A DNA stretch of 64,000 nt from Pseudolactococcus sp041800635 (GTDB lineage: Bacteria > Bacillota > Bacilli > Lactobacillales > Streptococcaceae). A model generated the notes under the pieces. The model was not told where the DNA came from and made no database searches. It saw only the letters and a program-made list of their open reading frames with translations. A program made the translations under genes and the position numbers. Positions within the stretch are counted from its first letter, which is position 1. Every line of letters begins with the position of its first letter. The stretch is taken from contig CP181259.1 of the NCBI GenBank assembly GCA_047833645.1, positions 992,001-1,056,000 of the forward strand. The letters run 5' to 3'. Below are positions 8,467-16,105 of the stretch, one piece after another.

Positions 8467-10077
8467 CTATCCTTTATTATAATTATCAAAGTTATCCTGC
8501 TTAATTTTTATCCAGTCATCCAGACCATAGGCTTTTAATTGTTTCAGATAGTCAGCCCATTCTTCATCAATGTTACCTTTGGTAATCCATTCATCACGTT
8601 TCTGTGTAATATAGCCAAGCATGTCAGCCTCAATATCAGCAACTTTCTTTGTATCATCTTGACTGAAGAAAATATTTGGATAGTTATAGTTATTATTGAC
8701 ATGTGGGAAAATATACTCTGCCATCAAATCTAAACGCCATTTGGCATCATCTGGCATAGTTGTATATTTACCATAGTAGCTATCTAAAATTGCCAACGGG
8801 CCACCAACAGATGTTTTTTGACGTAATTCAACAGGCGCTGTCCCATCCAATGGTTCATGAACTAATTGGTGTCCAGCTTCGTCAAGTTTAAAGATATTTT
8901 GACCTTTATCGCCATAAGTTCCCCAGTTATTTTGAACAGATTGGAGCGGTTCATACATCTGATCAATCCATTTAGCTGTCAACTCCAGATTTTTGTTTGC
9001 TGATGTGATAACAAAGCGGTCGCGTGAAAAGCCAAAGTTATTTGTTCTGGTAACATTCACTTGCCCATCTTCTCTTGCCAAAGGACGATACATAACATAG
9101 TCATCTCCAGGTCCTGTCACATTGTGCGGATCCCAAGTAAAGTAAAGTCCATATTTTTCATCAGCACCTTTTGCCACATATCTTGACCACTCCTGTTCAA
9201 AACTTTCGGTATCAATCAAACCTTCAGTATAGCATTTGTTGAAATATTTAATTGCCTCTTTGTAAGCATCTGTATTAGCTGTGAATTGAATTTTTCCATC
9301 ATTATCAACAATCATGTGTTGCGCATTATCCCCTGAACCATCACCAAATGCTGCAAATAGCATTTTCAAGTCATTGCCATCATCGTTGGAAATAAAGCTC
9401 AATGGAATTTCATCTTTTTCACCATTGCCATTTGGATCTTTTTCTTTAAACGCTTTGAGCACGTTATACAAGTCTTCTGCTGTTTTAGGATGCTCCAAAC
9501 CTAAAGCCTTTAACCATTTCTCATTAATCCAACCTAAAGAATTGACGGTATGGATAGATTCTTTTCCTTCACCCAATTCTTCAATCCAGGGTAATGAATA
9601 TATATGACCATCAGGTGCTGTCAGCATTTGCTTGTATTCTGGAGATGCCTCAAAGACTTGTTTGAGATTAGGCATGTAATCCTCAATAGCATCTTCTAAC
9701 GGCACAATCACACCATTTTTAGCCCAAGTCAGTAAATCTTGTTCTCCCGCCTGTGCATTGAAAATAGCGTCTGGTAAATCTCCTGAGGCAATATCAAGAT
9801 TACGCTTTTCAACAAAGTCATTAGGATAATTAGTCCAATTGATATGGACATTACTATTTTTTTCAAGCCGTTTAAAAATAGTCATGTCGTTTGGATTTTT
9901 AGGTGCCACTTGATTTTGTGTCGTCAATAAATTTAGACTGACTTCTTCTTTTAGTGGGAAAGTAACATTTGTCAGCCCATAATCTTTAGAGGCTGTTTCT
10001 TTTTTGGACTTACTACCACATCCTACCAAGGTAGTTGCTGCAAGTAAAATCACGCCTGCTGTTAATAGTTTTTTCAT
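8467..10077 (-). CDS. Carbohydrate ABC transporter substrate-binding lipoprotein (SusX/FusA-like)
   Basis: 536 residues with lipoprotein signal peptide and lipobox LVGC (Cys20), so anchored outside the membrane. The size matches the large binding proteins that pair with LplB/YtcP-type permeases rather than the usual 400-residue MalE type. A loop near residues 211-223, KDPNGNGEKDEIP, resembles the EF-hand-like calcium loop known in pneumococcal FusA. Gene order (two permeases, this protein, GH32, LacI) matches the pneumococcal sus system for short fructo-oligosaccharides, which is the basis for the predicted ligand. Confidence 0.86.
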   Translation of the reverse strand: MKKLLTAGVILLAATTLVGCGSKSKKETASKDYGLTNVTFPLKEEVSLNLLTTQNQVAPKNPNDMTIFKRLEKNSNVHINWTNYPNDFVEKRNLDIASGDLPDAIFNAQAGEQDLLTWAKNGVIVPLEDAIEDYMPNLKQVFEASPEYKQMLTAPDGHIYSLPWIEELGEGKESIHTVNSLGWINEKWLKALGLEHPKTAEDLYNVLKAFKEKDPNGNGEKDEIPLSFISNDDGNDLKMLFAAFGDGSGDNAQHMIVDNDGKIQFTANTDAYKEAIKYFNKCYTEGLIDTESFEQEWSRYVAKGADEKYGLYFTWDPHNVTGPGDDYVMYRPLAREDGQVNVTRTNNFGFSRDRFVITSANKNLELTAKWIDQMYEPLQSVQNNWGTYGDKGQNIFKLDEAGHQLVHEPLDGTAPVELRQKTSVGGPLAILDSYYGKYTTMPDDAKWRLDLMAEYIFPHVNNNYNYPNIFFSQDDTKKVADIEADMLGYITQKRDEWITKGNIDEEWADYLKQLKAYGLDDWIKIKQDNFDNYNKG

Positions 10078-10137
10078 TTGAAAATCTCCTTAATTTATAT
10101 GTTAAACATTGATAACCATAATGATAATTGATAAACC

Positions 10138-11022
10138 TCAGCCTTTAAGCGATCCTGCCATAACACCCTTATCAAAGTATTTTTGGAAGAATGGATACAT
10201 GACAATCAATGGTAAGCTGGAAATGATAATTGTTGCGTACTTAATCAACTGTGCCACTTTTTCCATCTCAGCCATAGCTGCTTGCGAACCCACCATATTG
10301 GTATCAATTTGATTTTGAATCAATATATTACGCAAGACTAACTGCAGCGGTTGCAAGTCTGTATCCTTAATATAAATCATTGCATCAAAGTAACCATTCC
10401 ACTGTCCAACAAAGGAATAGAGGAAGAGCACAAACATAATCGGTTTAGCAAGTGGCAATAAGATTTTGAAAAATATCTGAATTTGATTGGCTCCATCAAT
10501 CAATGCAGCCTCCTCCAATTCATCAGGTAAACTTTGAAAATAAGTTTTCGCTAAAATAATATTCCAGACACTGATTGCACCCGGTACGATAATTGACCAA
10601 GCCGTATCAAGCATCCCCAAATTTTTGACAACCATATAGGTCGGAACCAAGCCACCACCAAAAAACATGGTCACCATAAAAAGATAGGTAATCAATTTCC
10701 GCCCAACAAAATTTGATTTTGAGAGCGGATAGGCACAAAACATAGTTACTGCGGTTGAGAAGAAAGCATAACCAAATGAGTAAATCATGGAATTAATAAA
10801 GCCACGAAGAATAGAATCATTGCTTAACACTTTCTTGTATCCACTGAGTGTCCAGTCCTTTAGGTCAAAACTAATTCCTTTACTCATGAGACTGTCAGGT
10901 GATTGAAAACTAGCTGCCAAAACATATAAGAGTGGTACAACAGTAATCATAATTAAGAGAAATAATAGAATTTTATTGAGCGTCAAAATTCTTTTATCAA
11001 AAACGGTATAATGTTTTTTCAT
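10138..11022 (-). CDS. Sugar ABC transporter permease (YtcP/CarB-type, inner component 2)
   Basis: 294 residues with about six hydrophobic helices: the first near 15-35 and the last near 260-280. The EAA loop EEAALIDGANQIQIFFKILL, which docks on the ATPase, is at about 170-190. It follows the other permease gene with a 2-base gap. It forms the membrane pore with that permease. No ATPase gene lies in the operon or elsewhere in the island, so a shared MsmK-like ATPase encoded elsewhere must energise it. Confidence 0.88.
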   Translation of the reverse strand: MKKHYTVFDKRILTLNKILLFLLIMITVVPLLYVLAASFQSPDSLMSKGISFDLKDWTLSGYKKVLSNDSILRGFINSMIYSFGYAFFSTAVTMFCAYPLSKSNFVGRKLITYLFMVTMFFGGGLVPTYMVVKNLGMLDTAWSIIVPGAISVWNIILAKTYFQSLPDELEEAALIDGANQIQIFFKILLPLAKPIMFVLFLYSFVGQWNGYFDAMIYIKDTDLQPLQLVLRNILIQNQIDTNMVGSQAAMAEMEKVAQLIKYATIIISSLPLIVMYPFFQKYFDKGVMAGSLKG

Positions 11023-11024
11023 TG

Positions 11025-11939
11025 TTATAGTCCCTCTCCGTCATTCAATTTTTTGACTATTTGGTTAACACTCACGAGTAAAATCAAATTAATTACGGAG
11101 TTAAATAACCCAACAGCTGTAGAATAACTATAATCCCCTGACTGTAACCCGACTTTATAGACATAAGTCGCAATGATTTCTGAACTTGGTAAATTCATAG
11201 TAGTTTGAAGCAAGTAGGCTTTTTCGTAACCAATACTCATAATGCCACCTGCTGCCAAGATAAAACTAATGGTCATAACAGGTTTCAAGGCTGGCAAATC
11301 AATATGCCAGATTCTTTGCAAAATGTTTGCTTCATCAATTTCTGACGCCTCAATCAACTCAGGTGACACATTGGCAAGTGTTGCCGTGTAAAGAATTGAA
11401 GACCAGCCAATACCTTGCCAAATGCCAGAGAAAATATAAAGGGGCCTAAAATAATTTGGACCTGTCAAAAAGGGTAATGTTTTGCCAGTCAAGCTTTCAA
11501 AAATATTGTTAATTGGTCCTTTATTTGCAAAAAACAAAAACAACATACCAGCAATAACTACAACTGAAATAAAGTTGGGGGCGTATAAAATTAATTGTAA
11601 TCGTTTCTTTAATTTGTCACTTGCTAATAGGTTGAAGGACAAAGCGAGAATAATGGGTGGGAAAAATCCTAAGAGCAAGCCATAAACACTTAATTTCAAA
11701 GTATTTATCAGCAAGATTGAGAAATTTGGGGAAGAAATAAATCGCGTGAAGTGTTCCAATCCAACCCACTCACTTCCCATAATGCCGTTAAGTGGATTAT
11801 AATCTTTAAAAGCAATCAGCAGACCATAAATCGGTACATACTTGAAAATAATGGTCAAAATAACCGCTGGTGCAACCAATAGATAAAGCAAATAATTACT
11901 CTTGATATAGCGAATATTTGCCGCCATTTTTTGTTTCAT
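11025..11939 (-). CDS. Sugar ABC transporter permease (LplB-type, inner component 1)
   Basis: 304 residues from the ATG at 11937-11939, chosen because GGGAGGAG lies just upstream; an in-frame TTG 15 bases earlier overlaps that site. About six hydrophobic helices; the EAA loop ELIEASEIDEANILQRIWHI sits near residues 200-220. First gene of the operon, transcribed from the promoter at 12019-12047 and flanked upstream by a LacI operator that nearly reaches its ribosome-binding site. Confidence 0.88.
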   Translation of the reverse strand: MKQKMAANIRYIKSNYLLYLLVAPAVILTIIFKYVPIYGLLIAFKDYNPLNGIMGSEWVGLEHFTRFISSPNFSILLINTLKLSVYGLLLGFFPPIILALSFNLLASDKLKKRLQLILYAPNFISVVVIAGMLFLFFANKGPINNIFESLTGKTLPFLTGPNYFRPLYIFSGIWQGIGWSSILYTATLANVSPELIEASEIDEANILQRIWHIDLPALKPVMTISFILAAGGIMSIGYEKAYLLQTTMNLPSSEIIATYVYKVGLQSGDYSYSTAVGLFNSVINLILLVSVNQIVKKLNDGEGL

Positions 11940-11955
11940 AATAACTCCTCCCAAT

Positions 11956-11973
11956 AACGGAAACGTTTCCGTT
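11956..11973. promoter_or_regulatory. LacI-type operator O2
   Basis: AACGGAAACGTTTCCGTT is a perfect 18-base palindrome in the 5' untranslated region, ending just before the GGGAGGAG site of the first permease gene. Its core GGAAACGTTTCC is identical to O1 about 98 bases upstream. Binding here would block elongation or translation; binding to both would allow looping. Confidence 0.85.
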
Positions 11974-11988
11974 ATATCTTTTAAAAAA

Positions 11989-12002
11989 AGTATGCGCTTT
12001 CA
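11989..12002. promoter_or_regulatory. Possible CcpA (cre) site
   Basis: On the minus strand TGAAAGCGCATACT matches the cre consensus TGWNANCGNTNWCA at all but two positions. It lies downstream of the -10 box, a usual roadblock position. Catabolite repression of a sugar operon is expected in this group, but the match is imperfect. Confidence 0.4.
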
Positions 12003-12018
12003 GCACCTCTGTACTTTT

Positions 12019-12047
12019 ATAATATCACAATGAAATTCTCATGTCAA
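12019..12047 (-). promoter_or_regulatory. Promoter of the fructo-oligosaccharide operon
   Basis: TTGACA (12042-12047) and TATTAT (12019-12024) are separated by 17 bases on the minus strand, a near-consensus sigma-A promoter. Operator O1 lies ten bases upstream of the -35 and O2 about 50 bases downstream of the -10. Confidence 0.85.
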
Positions 12048-12056
12048 TACTTTTTT

Positions 12057-12068
12057 GGAAACGTTTCC
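12057..12068. promoter_or_regulatory. LacI-type operator O1
   Basis: GGAAACGTTTCC, a perfect palindrome directly upstream of the operon -35 box and identical in core to O2. Confidence 0.82.
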
Positions 12069-12116
12069 TAGTTTTTTTACACACTAATTTTGGTTGGATC
12101 ATTTTACGATTTAAAA

Positions 12117-12146
12117 ACAAAAAAATCAGCTCACAACAAGCTGATT
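12117..12146. terminator. Intrinsic terminator (minus strand)
   Basis: Arms AATCAGCT (12124-12131) and AGCTGATT (12139-12146); on the minus strand the hairpin is followed by a T run. It isolates the sugar operon from transcription entering from the right end of the island. Confidence 0.7.
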
Positions 12147-12256
12147 CATTTAATCAGTTTACTCTCTTTTTTGGTTCTAAATTTGGTGCTTTTTAAAACT
12201 GAATTTTCGCCAAGTCAACAAACTCAACACTCTTCAATACCAATTATAATTGTACC

Positions 12257-12306
12257 AAAAAAATCCACTCATCAATGCCTTGCACCTTTTGAATGGATTT
12301 TTTATT
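12257..12306. terminator. Bidirectional terminator near the right island end
   Basis: AAAATCCA (12259-12266) and TGGATTTT (12294-12301) form a stem with A- and T-rich outer edges, so it can act on both strands. The 12069-12436 gap otherwise holds only the terminator at 12117 and the arm-type repeat; no gene is seen. Confidence 0.6.
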
Positions 12307-12314
12307 CAACATTT

Positions 12315-12335
12315 CTACTGACCAATTACTGACCA
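12315..12335. repeat. Putative integrase arm-type site, right
   Basis: CTACTGACCAATTACTGACCA, two CTGACCA copies, matching the pair at 1922-1941 near the other island end. Confidence 0.5.
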
Positions 12336-12436
12336 GAATATCAAATTTTATATTTTCGTACAAAATCAATACGCACTAAAAGGCGACTAAATCAACTAAT
12401 ATCAACTAATCTTTATCAATAGAATTGATGTAGACA

Positions 12437-12453
12437 TTTTGCATATTCATCAT
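12437..12453. repeat. Island attachment site, right copy
   Basis: TTTTGCATATTCATCAT, identical over 17 bases to 1851-1867. On the minus strand it preserves the ebfC start codons, now fused to 10 island-derived codons and a stop. Confidence 0.82.
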
Positions 12454-12575
12454 CGTCGTTATCTATCTCCTTTATTCACGCGCCTCTACAGCATTGTGTC
12501 GCCTTATTTGACCTTACTTTTTAAGTAGACATTAAAAGCGAGGCATTACTATTATTATACCATTTTCCATCTCTA
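12454..12575 (-). promoter_or_regulatory. Orphaned native promoter and ribosome-binding site of ebfC
   Basis: Read on the minus strand, an extended -10 TGGTATAAT (-10 at 12554-12559) is followed by a leader with AAAGGAGA near 12467-12474, placed correctly for the ATG at the right attachment copy. The frame now reads MMNMQNVYINSIDKD and stops. Before insertion this region must have driven ebfC. Confidence 0.65.
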
Positions 12576-12617
12576 ATTTGTAGGTCTAACTCAACCCACC
12601 ACCAGACAAACAAGACC

Positions 12618-13520
12618 CTAATAAAGTAACCCACCTTGCATCGACAGGTTATCTAATATCTTAATGAGTTTACTGAAATTTTCATTGATGATCGATTTTT
12701 TCAAAAAGGCATATTGCACATAAAACATCTCTCGATCTTCAGGCACCAAGGAAATTTCGACCATCCCTTTCATATTTTGAAAAGGGAGATAAGGCGTCAT
12801 CAAGGTAATCCCAACATTGGATTTGACCAATTGCCCGATCGTATTAATATCCGAAAAATGGAGGAGAACCTTGGCCTTTCCTTGATGTTTATCATTGAGA
12901 TGATCAAATGCCTGGGTATGAGACAAGCCATCTTCCAATAAAATAAAGGGATAGGCTAAGGCCTCCTCAAATGTAATCTGAGATTTTTTAGCTAATGGAT
13001 TTTCTTCAGAGACATAAATTTTAAACTCGTATTTGTAGAGTAATTTAACATTTAAATCCGGATGTTCAATCGGAGTGACACTCCCAAGTAAACTCAGTTC
13101 CAGTTGCCCTGACAATAACTTAGTCAGTAAATCAGTTGAGCTCCCTGAGATCAGCTCAAAATTTGAAATCAGGTCAACATTATCTTCCGACTTAAAAATT
13201 TTAGAAAATACCCGCGTTTTGATCAACGTTGGAAAGCCAACATAGACTTTTTGCTGTTTGGCATGCTCAATGGCTTTTTCAATAATCTTAAATTCTTCCA
13301 AAATATGTGTCAGTTGTTTTTTTAGAATCTGTCCTTCCCTCGTCAAGAGAATCGAGCGATGAAGAGAACTTTTTTCGATTAAGTTACAGCCATAATATTC
13401 TTCCAACCTTTTAATGGCATAACTAACACTCGGTTGACTCACATTAAATTTTTTGGCGACTAAGGTAAACGACAACACATCCCCCAGAAAACTAAAGTAC
13501 TCGAAATCTCTTAAATTCAT
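12618..13520 (-). CDS. LysR-family transcriptional regulator
   Basis: 300 residues from the ATG at 13518-13520, preceded by AAGGGGAAA; an upstream in-frame start at 13553 lacks such a site. Winged helix-turn-helix at 1-60 (FSFLGDVLSFTLVAKKFNVS, QPSVSYAIKRLEEYYG) and an effector-binding domain after residue 85 (VYVGFPTLIKTRVF). The N-terminus resembles MleR-type regulators of malolactic or citrate metabolism, though the specificity is not provable. It is divergent from the small-protein/MFS pair, and the 358-base gap between them contains the palindrome GGATAGCTATCC, a candidate operator. Confidence 0.82.
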   Translation of the reverse strand: MNLRDFEYFSFLGDVLSFTLVAKKFNVSQPSVSYAIKRLEEYYGCNLIEKSSLHRSILLTREGQILKKQLTHILEEFKIIEKAIEHAKQQKVYVGFPTLIKTRVFSKIFKSEDNVDLISNFELISGSSTDLLTKLLSGQLELSLLGSVTPIEHPDLNVKLLYKYEFKIYVSEENPLAKKSQITFEEALAYPFILLEDGLSHTQAFDHLNDKHQGKAKVLLHFSDINTIGQLVKSNVGITLMTPYLPFQNMKGMVEISLVPEDREMFYVQYAFLKKSIINENFSKLIKILDNLSMQGGLLY

Positions 13521-13878
13521 TTTGGCTTTTCCCCTTGTTTTACATTCTAGCACATTCTGGAAGATATGTTAGCTTAATTTTTTAGTAAATTTTATAGGTT
13601 ATAAGCAAATTATAGGATAGCTATCCGAGTTGACTATAAACTATTTCAAGCGATACACTATGACATGTCAACAATATTTTTAATCGGGGGAACAAATGAG
13701 TAGTTATCAAGTCGTCATCATACCATACTTAAATAAAGGCTCGACAGTTGCGTCAACTGTCTAAAAAAATAAGTCAACCGACTCATTTTACGCCTACACG
13801 CACCAACCGTTTATAGCATCATAAGCCTAATGCTTCTGATGCTAAAAATGGCGATAAAAAAGAAAGAGAGCTATACAC
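13521..13878. other. Divergent intergenic region with palindrome and possible 22-codon leader ORF
   Basis: Contains the perfect 12-base palindrome GGATAGCTATCC (13615-13626), a hairpin GACAGTTG/CAACTGTC (near 13745-13763), and a small plus-strand frame at 13695-13763 (MSSYQVVIIPYLNKGSTVAS then TV and stop) preceded by GGGGGAAC. This may be a leader peptide or the stump of a lost gene between regulator and transporter. Confidence 0.4.
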
Positions 13879-14175
13879 ATGAACAACTGGACAAATGACA
13901 TTATTAACCGTTTAGATACTGCCTACAATGCACGTTTTGAAAAAGAAAAATCATTGGTTTTCTTGAATGATGCTTACCAAAACTTACTCTTCCTTAAATT
14001 AAAATACGCCATCGATGAAGATGCTGAGCTGTCAAATTTTGCGACTTCTTTCATGGAAGTCAGAGATTTATTTATCAACGAGTTGAGCGATCGTTATCCT
14101 GAAAATTACGCCCAAGTGGCTTGTCAAATCCAAAAATTGCATGACTTAAATGGTCATCTGTCAACGAATATCTAG
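13879..14175 (+). CDS. Small hypothetical protein, helical
   Basis: 98 residues, not recognised. The sequence is rich in charged residues and predicted helical (RFEKEKSLVFLNDAYQNLLF, EVRDLFINELSDRY) with one Cys (VACQIQKL); no signal peptide or membrane helix. The ATG at 13879 has AAAGAGAG upstream. It lies 18 bases before the MFS transporter gene on the same strand and divergent from the LysR gene, so it is probably co-expressed with the transporter and controlled by that regulator. No function is proposed. Confidence 0.7.
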   Translation: MNNWTNDIINRLDTAYNARFEKEKSLVFLNDAYQNLLFLKLKYAIDEDAELSNFATSFMEVRDLFINELSDRYPENYAQVACQIQKLHDLNGHLSTNI

Positions 14176-14193
14176 GAAGAGGTTTACCAACCA

Positions 14194-15384
14194 TTGAATA
14201 ACACGAATGAAAAATTATTTAATAAAGGCTTCATCGCGATTACTTTTATTAACTTTATTGTCTACTTAGTCTACTATCTCTTGATGGTCATCATTGCCGT
14301 CATTGCCCAAAGTAATCTGCACGCCTCACTCGGTCAAGCTGGTTTAGCATCTGGTATTTATATTATTGGCACACTACTTGCGCGATTACTCATTGGTAAA
14401 AAACTAGAGTTAATCGGCAGGAAAGCGACTTTAAGATATGGCGCTTTGTTTTATTTGCTTACAACAATTGCCTATCTGTATGTCCCAGCCATTCCGGTGC
14501 TCTACCTCGTCAGATTTTTAAATGGTTTTGGCTATGGTGCCTTATCTACTGCGACCAATACCATTGTCACAGCCTATATTCCAAAGGCGCGTCATGGTGA
14601 AGGGATTAACTACTATGGTCTCAGTACAAGTTTAGCCGCAGCAATCGGCCCTTTTCTAGGTCTCATTCTCTTAAACACGACCGATTTTCACTTTATTGTT
14701 GCTTTTTCAATTGTCCTCGTTTTGATTATCACAATCATGTGTTATTTATTCCCAGTCAAAAACGTGAAACTCTCTCAAGCACATATCAAAGCACTCAGCA
14801 AAAGTTCTTTCGACAGCTTCATTGAGAAAAAAGCCTTATTTATTGCTTTTATGGCCTTCTTAATGGGACTTTCTTATTCAAGTGTCCTTGCCTTTTTATC
14901 TTCCTATGTCAAAGTCATTGATTTAGTACAGGTCAGCTCTCTATTTTTCGTGGTTTATGCCCTAGTCATCACCTTTACACGGCCACTTTCTGGTAAAATA
15001 TTTGATAATCTTGGCGAAAAATTTGTCATGTATCCTAGTTACTTATTTTTGAGTGCCGGACTTATTTTACTAAGCATGACAACTAGCAGTTGGTTGCTCC
15101 TAATTTCAGGCGGTGTCATTGGGCTCGGCTATGGTACCTTCATGTCAAATGGTCAAGCCGTTTCTTTAAAAACTGTGAAAGACGAGCATCGGATTAGCGT
15201 TGCACTCTCTACTTATTTTATTGGACTAGACCTTGGTTTAGGGGTTGGTCCTTATGTCTTGGGTGAGTTAAGAACCTATCTCTCTTTCCAAAATATCTAC
15301 TTAGTTGCCAGTGTGTTACCAATCATTTGTATGGTACTTTACAAAATTTATACGTCTAAGAAAGCTGTCAAAGCAGCATTATAA
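14194..15384 (+). CDS. Major facilitator superfamily transporter
   Basis: 396 residues with about 12 hydrophobic helices. The loop 2-3 motif appears as ARLLIGKKLELIGRKATLRY (MFS motif A form) and the fourth/fifth helix region as RFLNGFGYGALSTA. It starts at TTG 14194, with GAAGAGG upstream. The substrate cannot be deduced; the general shape is of a drug- or metabolite-proton antiporter (YfkF/YwoG-like). It forms a pair with the 98-residue gene before it. Confidence 0.85.
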   Translation: MNNTNEKLFNKGFIAITFINFIVYLVYYLLMVIIAVIAQSNLHASLGQAGLASGIYIIGTLLARLLIGKKLELIGRKATLRYGALFYLLTTIAYLYVPAIPVLYLVRFLNGFGYGALSTATNTIVTAYIPKARHGEGINYYGLSTSLAAAIGPFLGLILLNTTDFHFIVAFSIVLVLIITIMCYLFPVKNVKLSQAHIKALSKSSFDSFIEKKALFIAFMAFLMGLSYSSVLAFLSSYVKVIDLVQVSSLFFVVYALVITFTRPLSGKIFDNLGEKFVMYPSYLFLSAGLILLSMTTSSWLLLISGGVIGLGYGTFMSNGQAVSLKTVKDEHRISVALSTYFIGLDLGLGVGPYVLGELRTYLSFQNIYLVASVLPIICMVLYKIYTSKKAVKAAL

Positions 15385-15421
15385 TATACTATACTACCAA
15401 GACGCTTGGACAAAAGTCCTC

Positions 15422-15479
15422 AAAAAATAGGCTATGCGCAATCTTCAATATTAATTGGAATTGACCATAGTCTATTTTT
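15422..15479. repeat. Dispersed terminator-like inverted repeat, copy 1
   Basis: The stretch with GGCTATG..., TTAATTGGAATTG and CATAGTCTATTTTT forms a hairpin with A- and T-rich edges. Its reverse complement closely matches 58349-58406 (AAAAATA, CTATG, TCCAATTAA, ATTGAA, AGCCTA, TTTTT in the same order). It follows the MFS gene and can act as a bidirectional terminator. Confidence 0.6.
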
Positions 15480-15604
15480 GTATAGCTTTTTGATACATTG
15501 TAGAGTAGCGTGATCATGTTGTAAGAGATAATACCAAATCGGTATTCTTTTGGCAAAACAATGCGAAATCGGTGAATAAAATGCTGATGTGAACCTTAAA
15601 ATAT

Positions 15605-15630
15605 AAAAAAACCGAGCGCTAGGCTCGGTG
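15605..15630 (-). terminator. Terminator of the tRNA-Leu gene
   Basis: On the minus strand ACCGAGC-CTA-GCGCTCGGT is followed by a run of T, directly after the tRNA 3' end. Confidence 0.85.
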
Positions 15631-15635
15631 AATAG

Positions 15636-15721
15636 TGCGGAGAAAGGGACTTGAACCCTCACGACCAAAGTAGGTCACAGGATCCTTAATCCTGCGCGTC
15701 TGCCAATTCCGCCATCTCCGC
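15636..15721 (-). tRNA. tRNA-Leu (anticodon AAG)
   Basis: On the minus strand the acceptor arms GCGGAGA and TCTCCGC pair; the D-arm follows (GGCGGAATTGGCAGACGC). The anticodon stem CAGGA/TCCTG encloses the loop TTAAGGA, giving anticodon AAG. A long variable arm (TGACCTACTTTGGTCG) and the T-arm GAGGGTTCAAGTCCCTTTC are present. The long variable arm fits a class II leucine tRNA. CCA is not encoded. Confidence 0.93.
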
Positions 15722-15737
15722 GAAACAGTACTTTATT

Positions 15738-15766
15738 AGTATATCAAAGTAGCTGTTACTCGTCAA
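15738..15766 (-). promoter_or_regulatory. Promoter of tRNA-Leu
   Basis: TTGACG (15761-15766) and TATACT (15738-15743) with a 17-base spacer on the minus strand, about 16 bases before the tRNA. Confidence 0.85.
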
Positions 15767-15805
15767 GCTTTTTTTGAAAAATATTGACGATTTTATTTTG
15801 TTTAA

Positions 15806-16060
15806 TCAATAATTAACTTGATCAAACAAACCATCCGGTAACTCATGAAAGCCTTTACCTGCTTTATAGTTTTCAAACTTTCCTAGCAAAAATTTATAGG
15901 CATCTAGTCGGCTTTCGTAACGAATGATGGCGTCTTTAGCGCGTTCGTCATCTGTTTCATCCGCAACCTCTTGGCTTTGAGTCATGGCCATTTCATTGAC
16001 CAGGATTTGTGTGGCTACCCAAGCTTCAAATTCTTGCATAAATTCTTGTTCGTATGTCAT
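15806..16060 (-). CDS. DUF1912 family protein
   Basis: 84 residues from the ATG at 16058-16060 (MTYEQEFMQEFEAWVATQI); a longer frame from 16096 has no better ribosome-binding site. The sequence matches the small DUF1912 family of streptococci and lactococci, with the conserved block DDERAKDAIIRYESRLDAYK and the tail GKGFHELPDGLF. Soluble, helical, function unknown. It lies downstream of the GNAT gene on the same strand. Confidence 0.85.
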   Translation of the reverse strand: MTYEQEFMQEFEAWVATQILVNEMAMTQSQEVADETDDERAKDAIIRYESRLDAYKFLLGKFENYKAGKGFHELPDGLFDQVNY

Positions 16061-16105
16061 CTCACACTCTTTCTCTATTTTCTTTTCTCTCAGCAATTCT
16101 GAGTA

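Larger units (their letters stand above)
1851..12453. mobile_element. Integrated genomic island at the ebfC start codon
   Basis: The 17-base direct repeat TTTTGCATATTCATCAT bounds the element at 1851-1867 and 12437-12453. Just inside each end is a related pair of repeats (CTACTGACCAA-AACTGACCA at 1922-1941, CTACTGACCAATTACTGACCA at 12315-12335), as expected for integrase arm sites. A tyrosine integrase gene lies next to the left end. Cargo is an IS5-family element and a six-gene fructo-oligosaccharide operon. Because the integrase reading frame is broken, the island is probably immobile unless helped in trans. Seen: repeats and genes. Inferred: excision/integration history. Confidence 0.82.
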
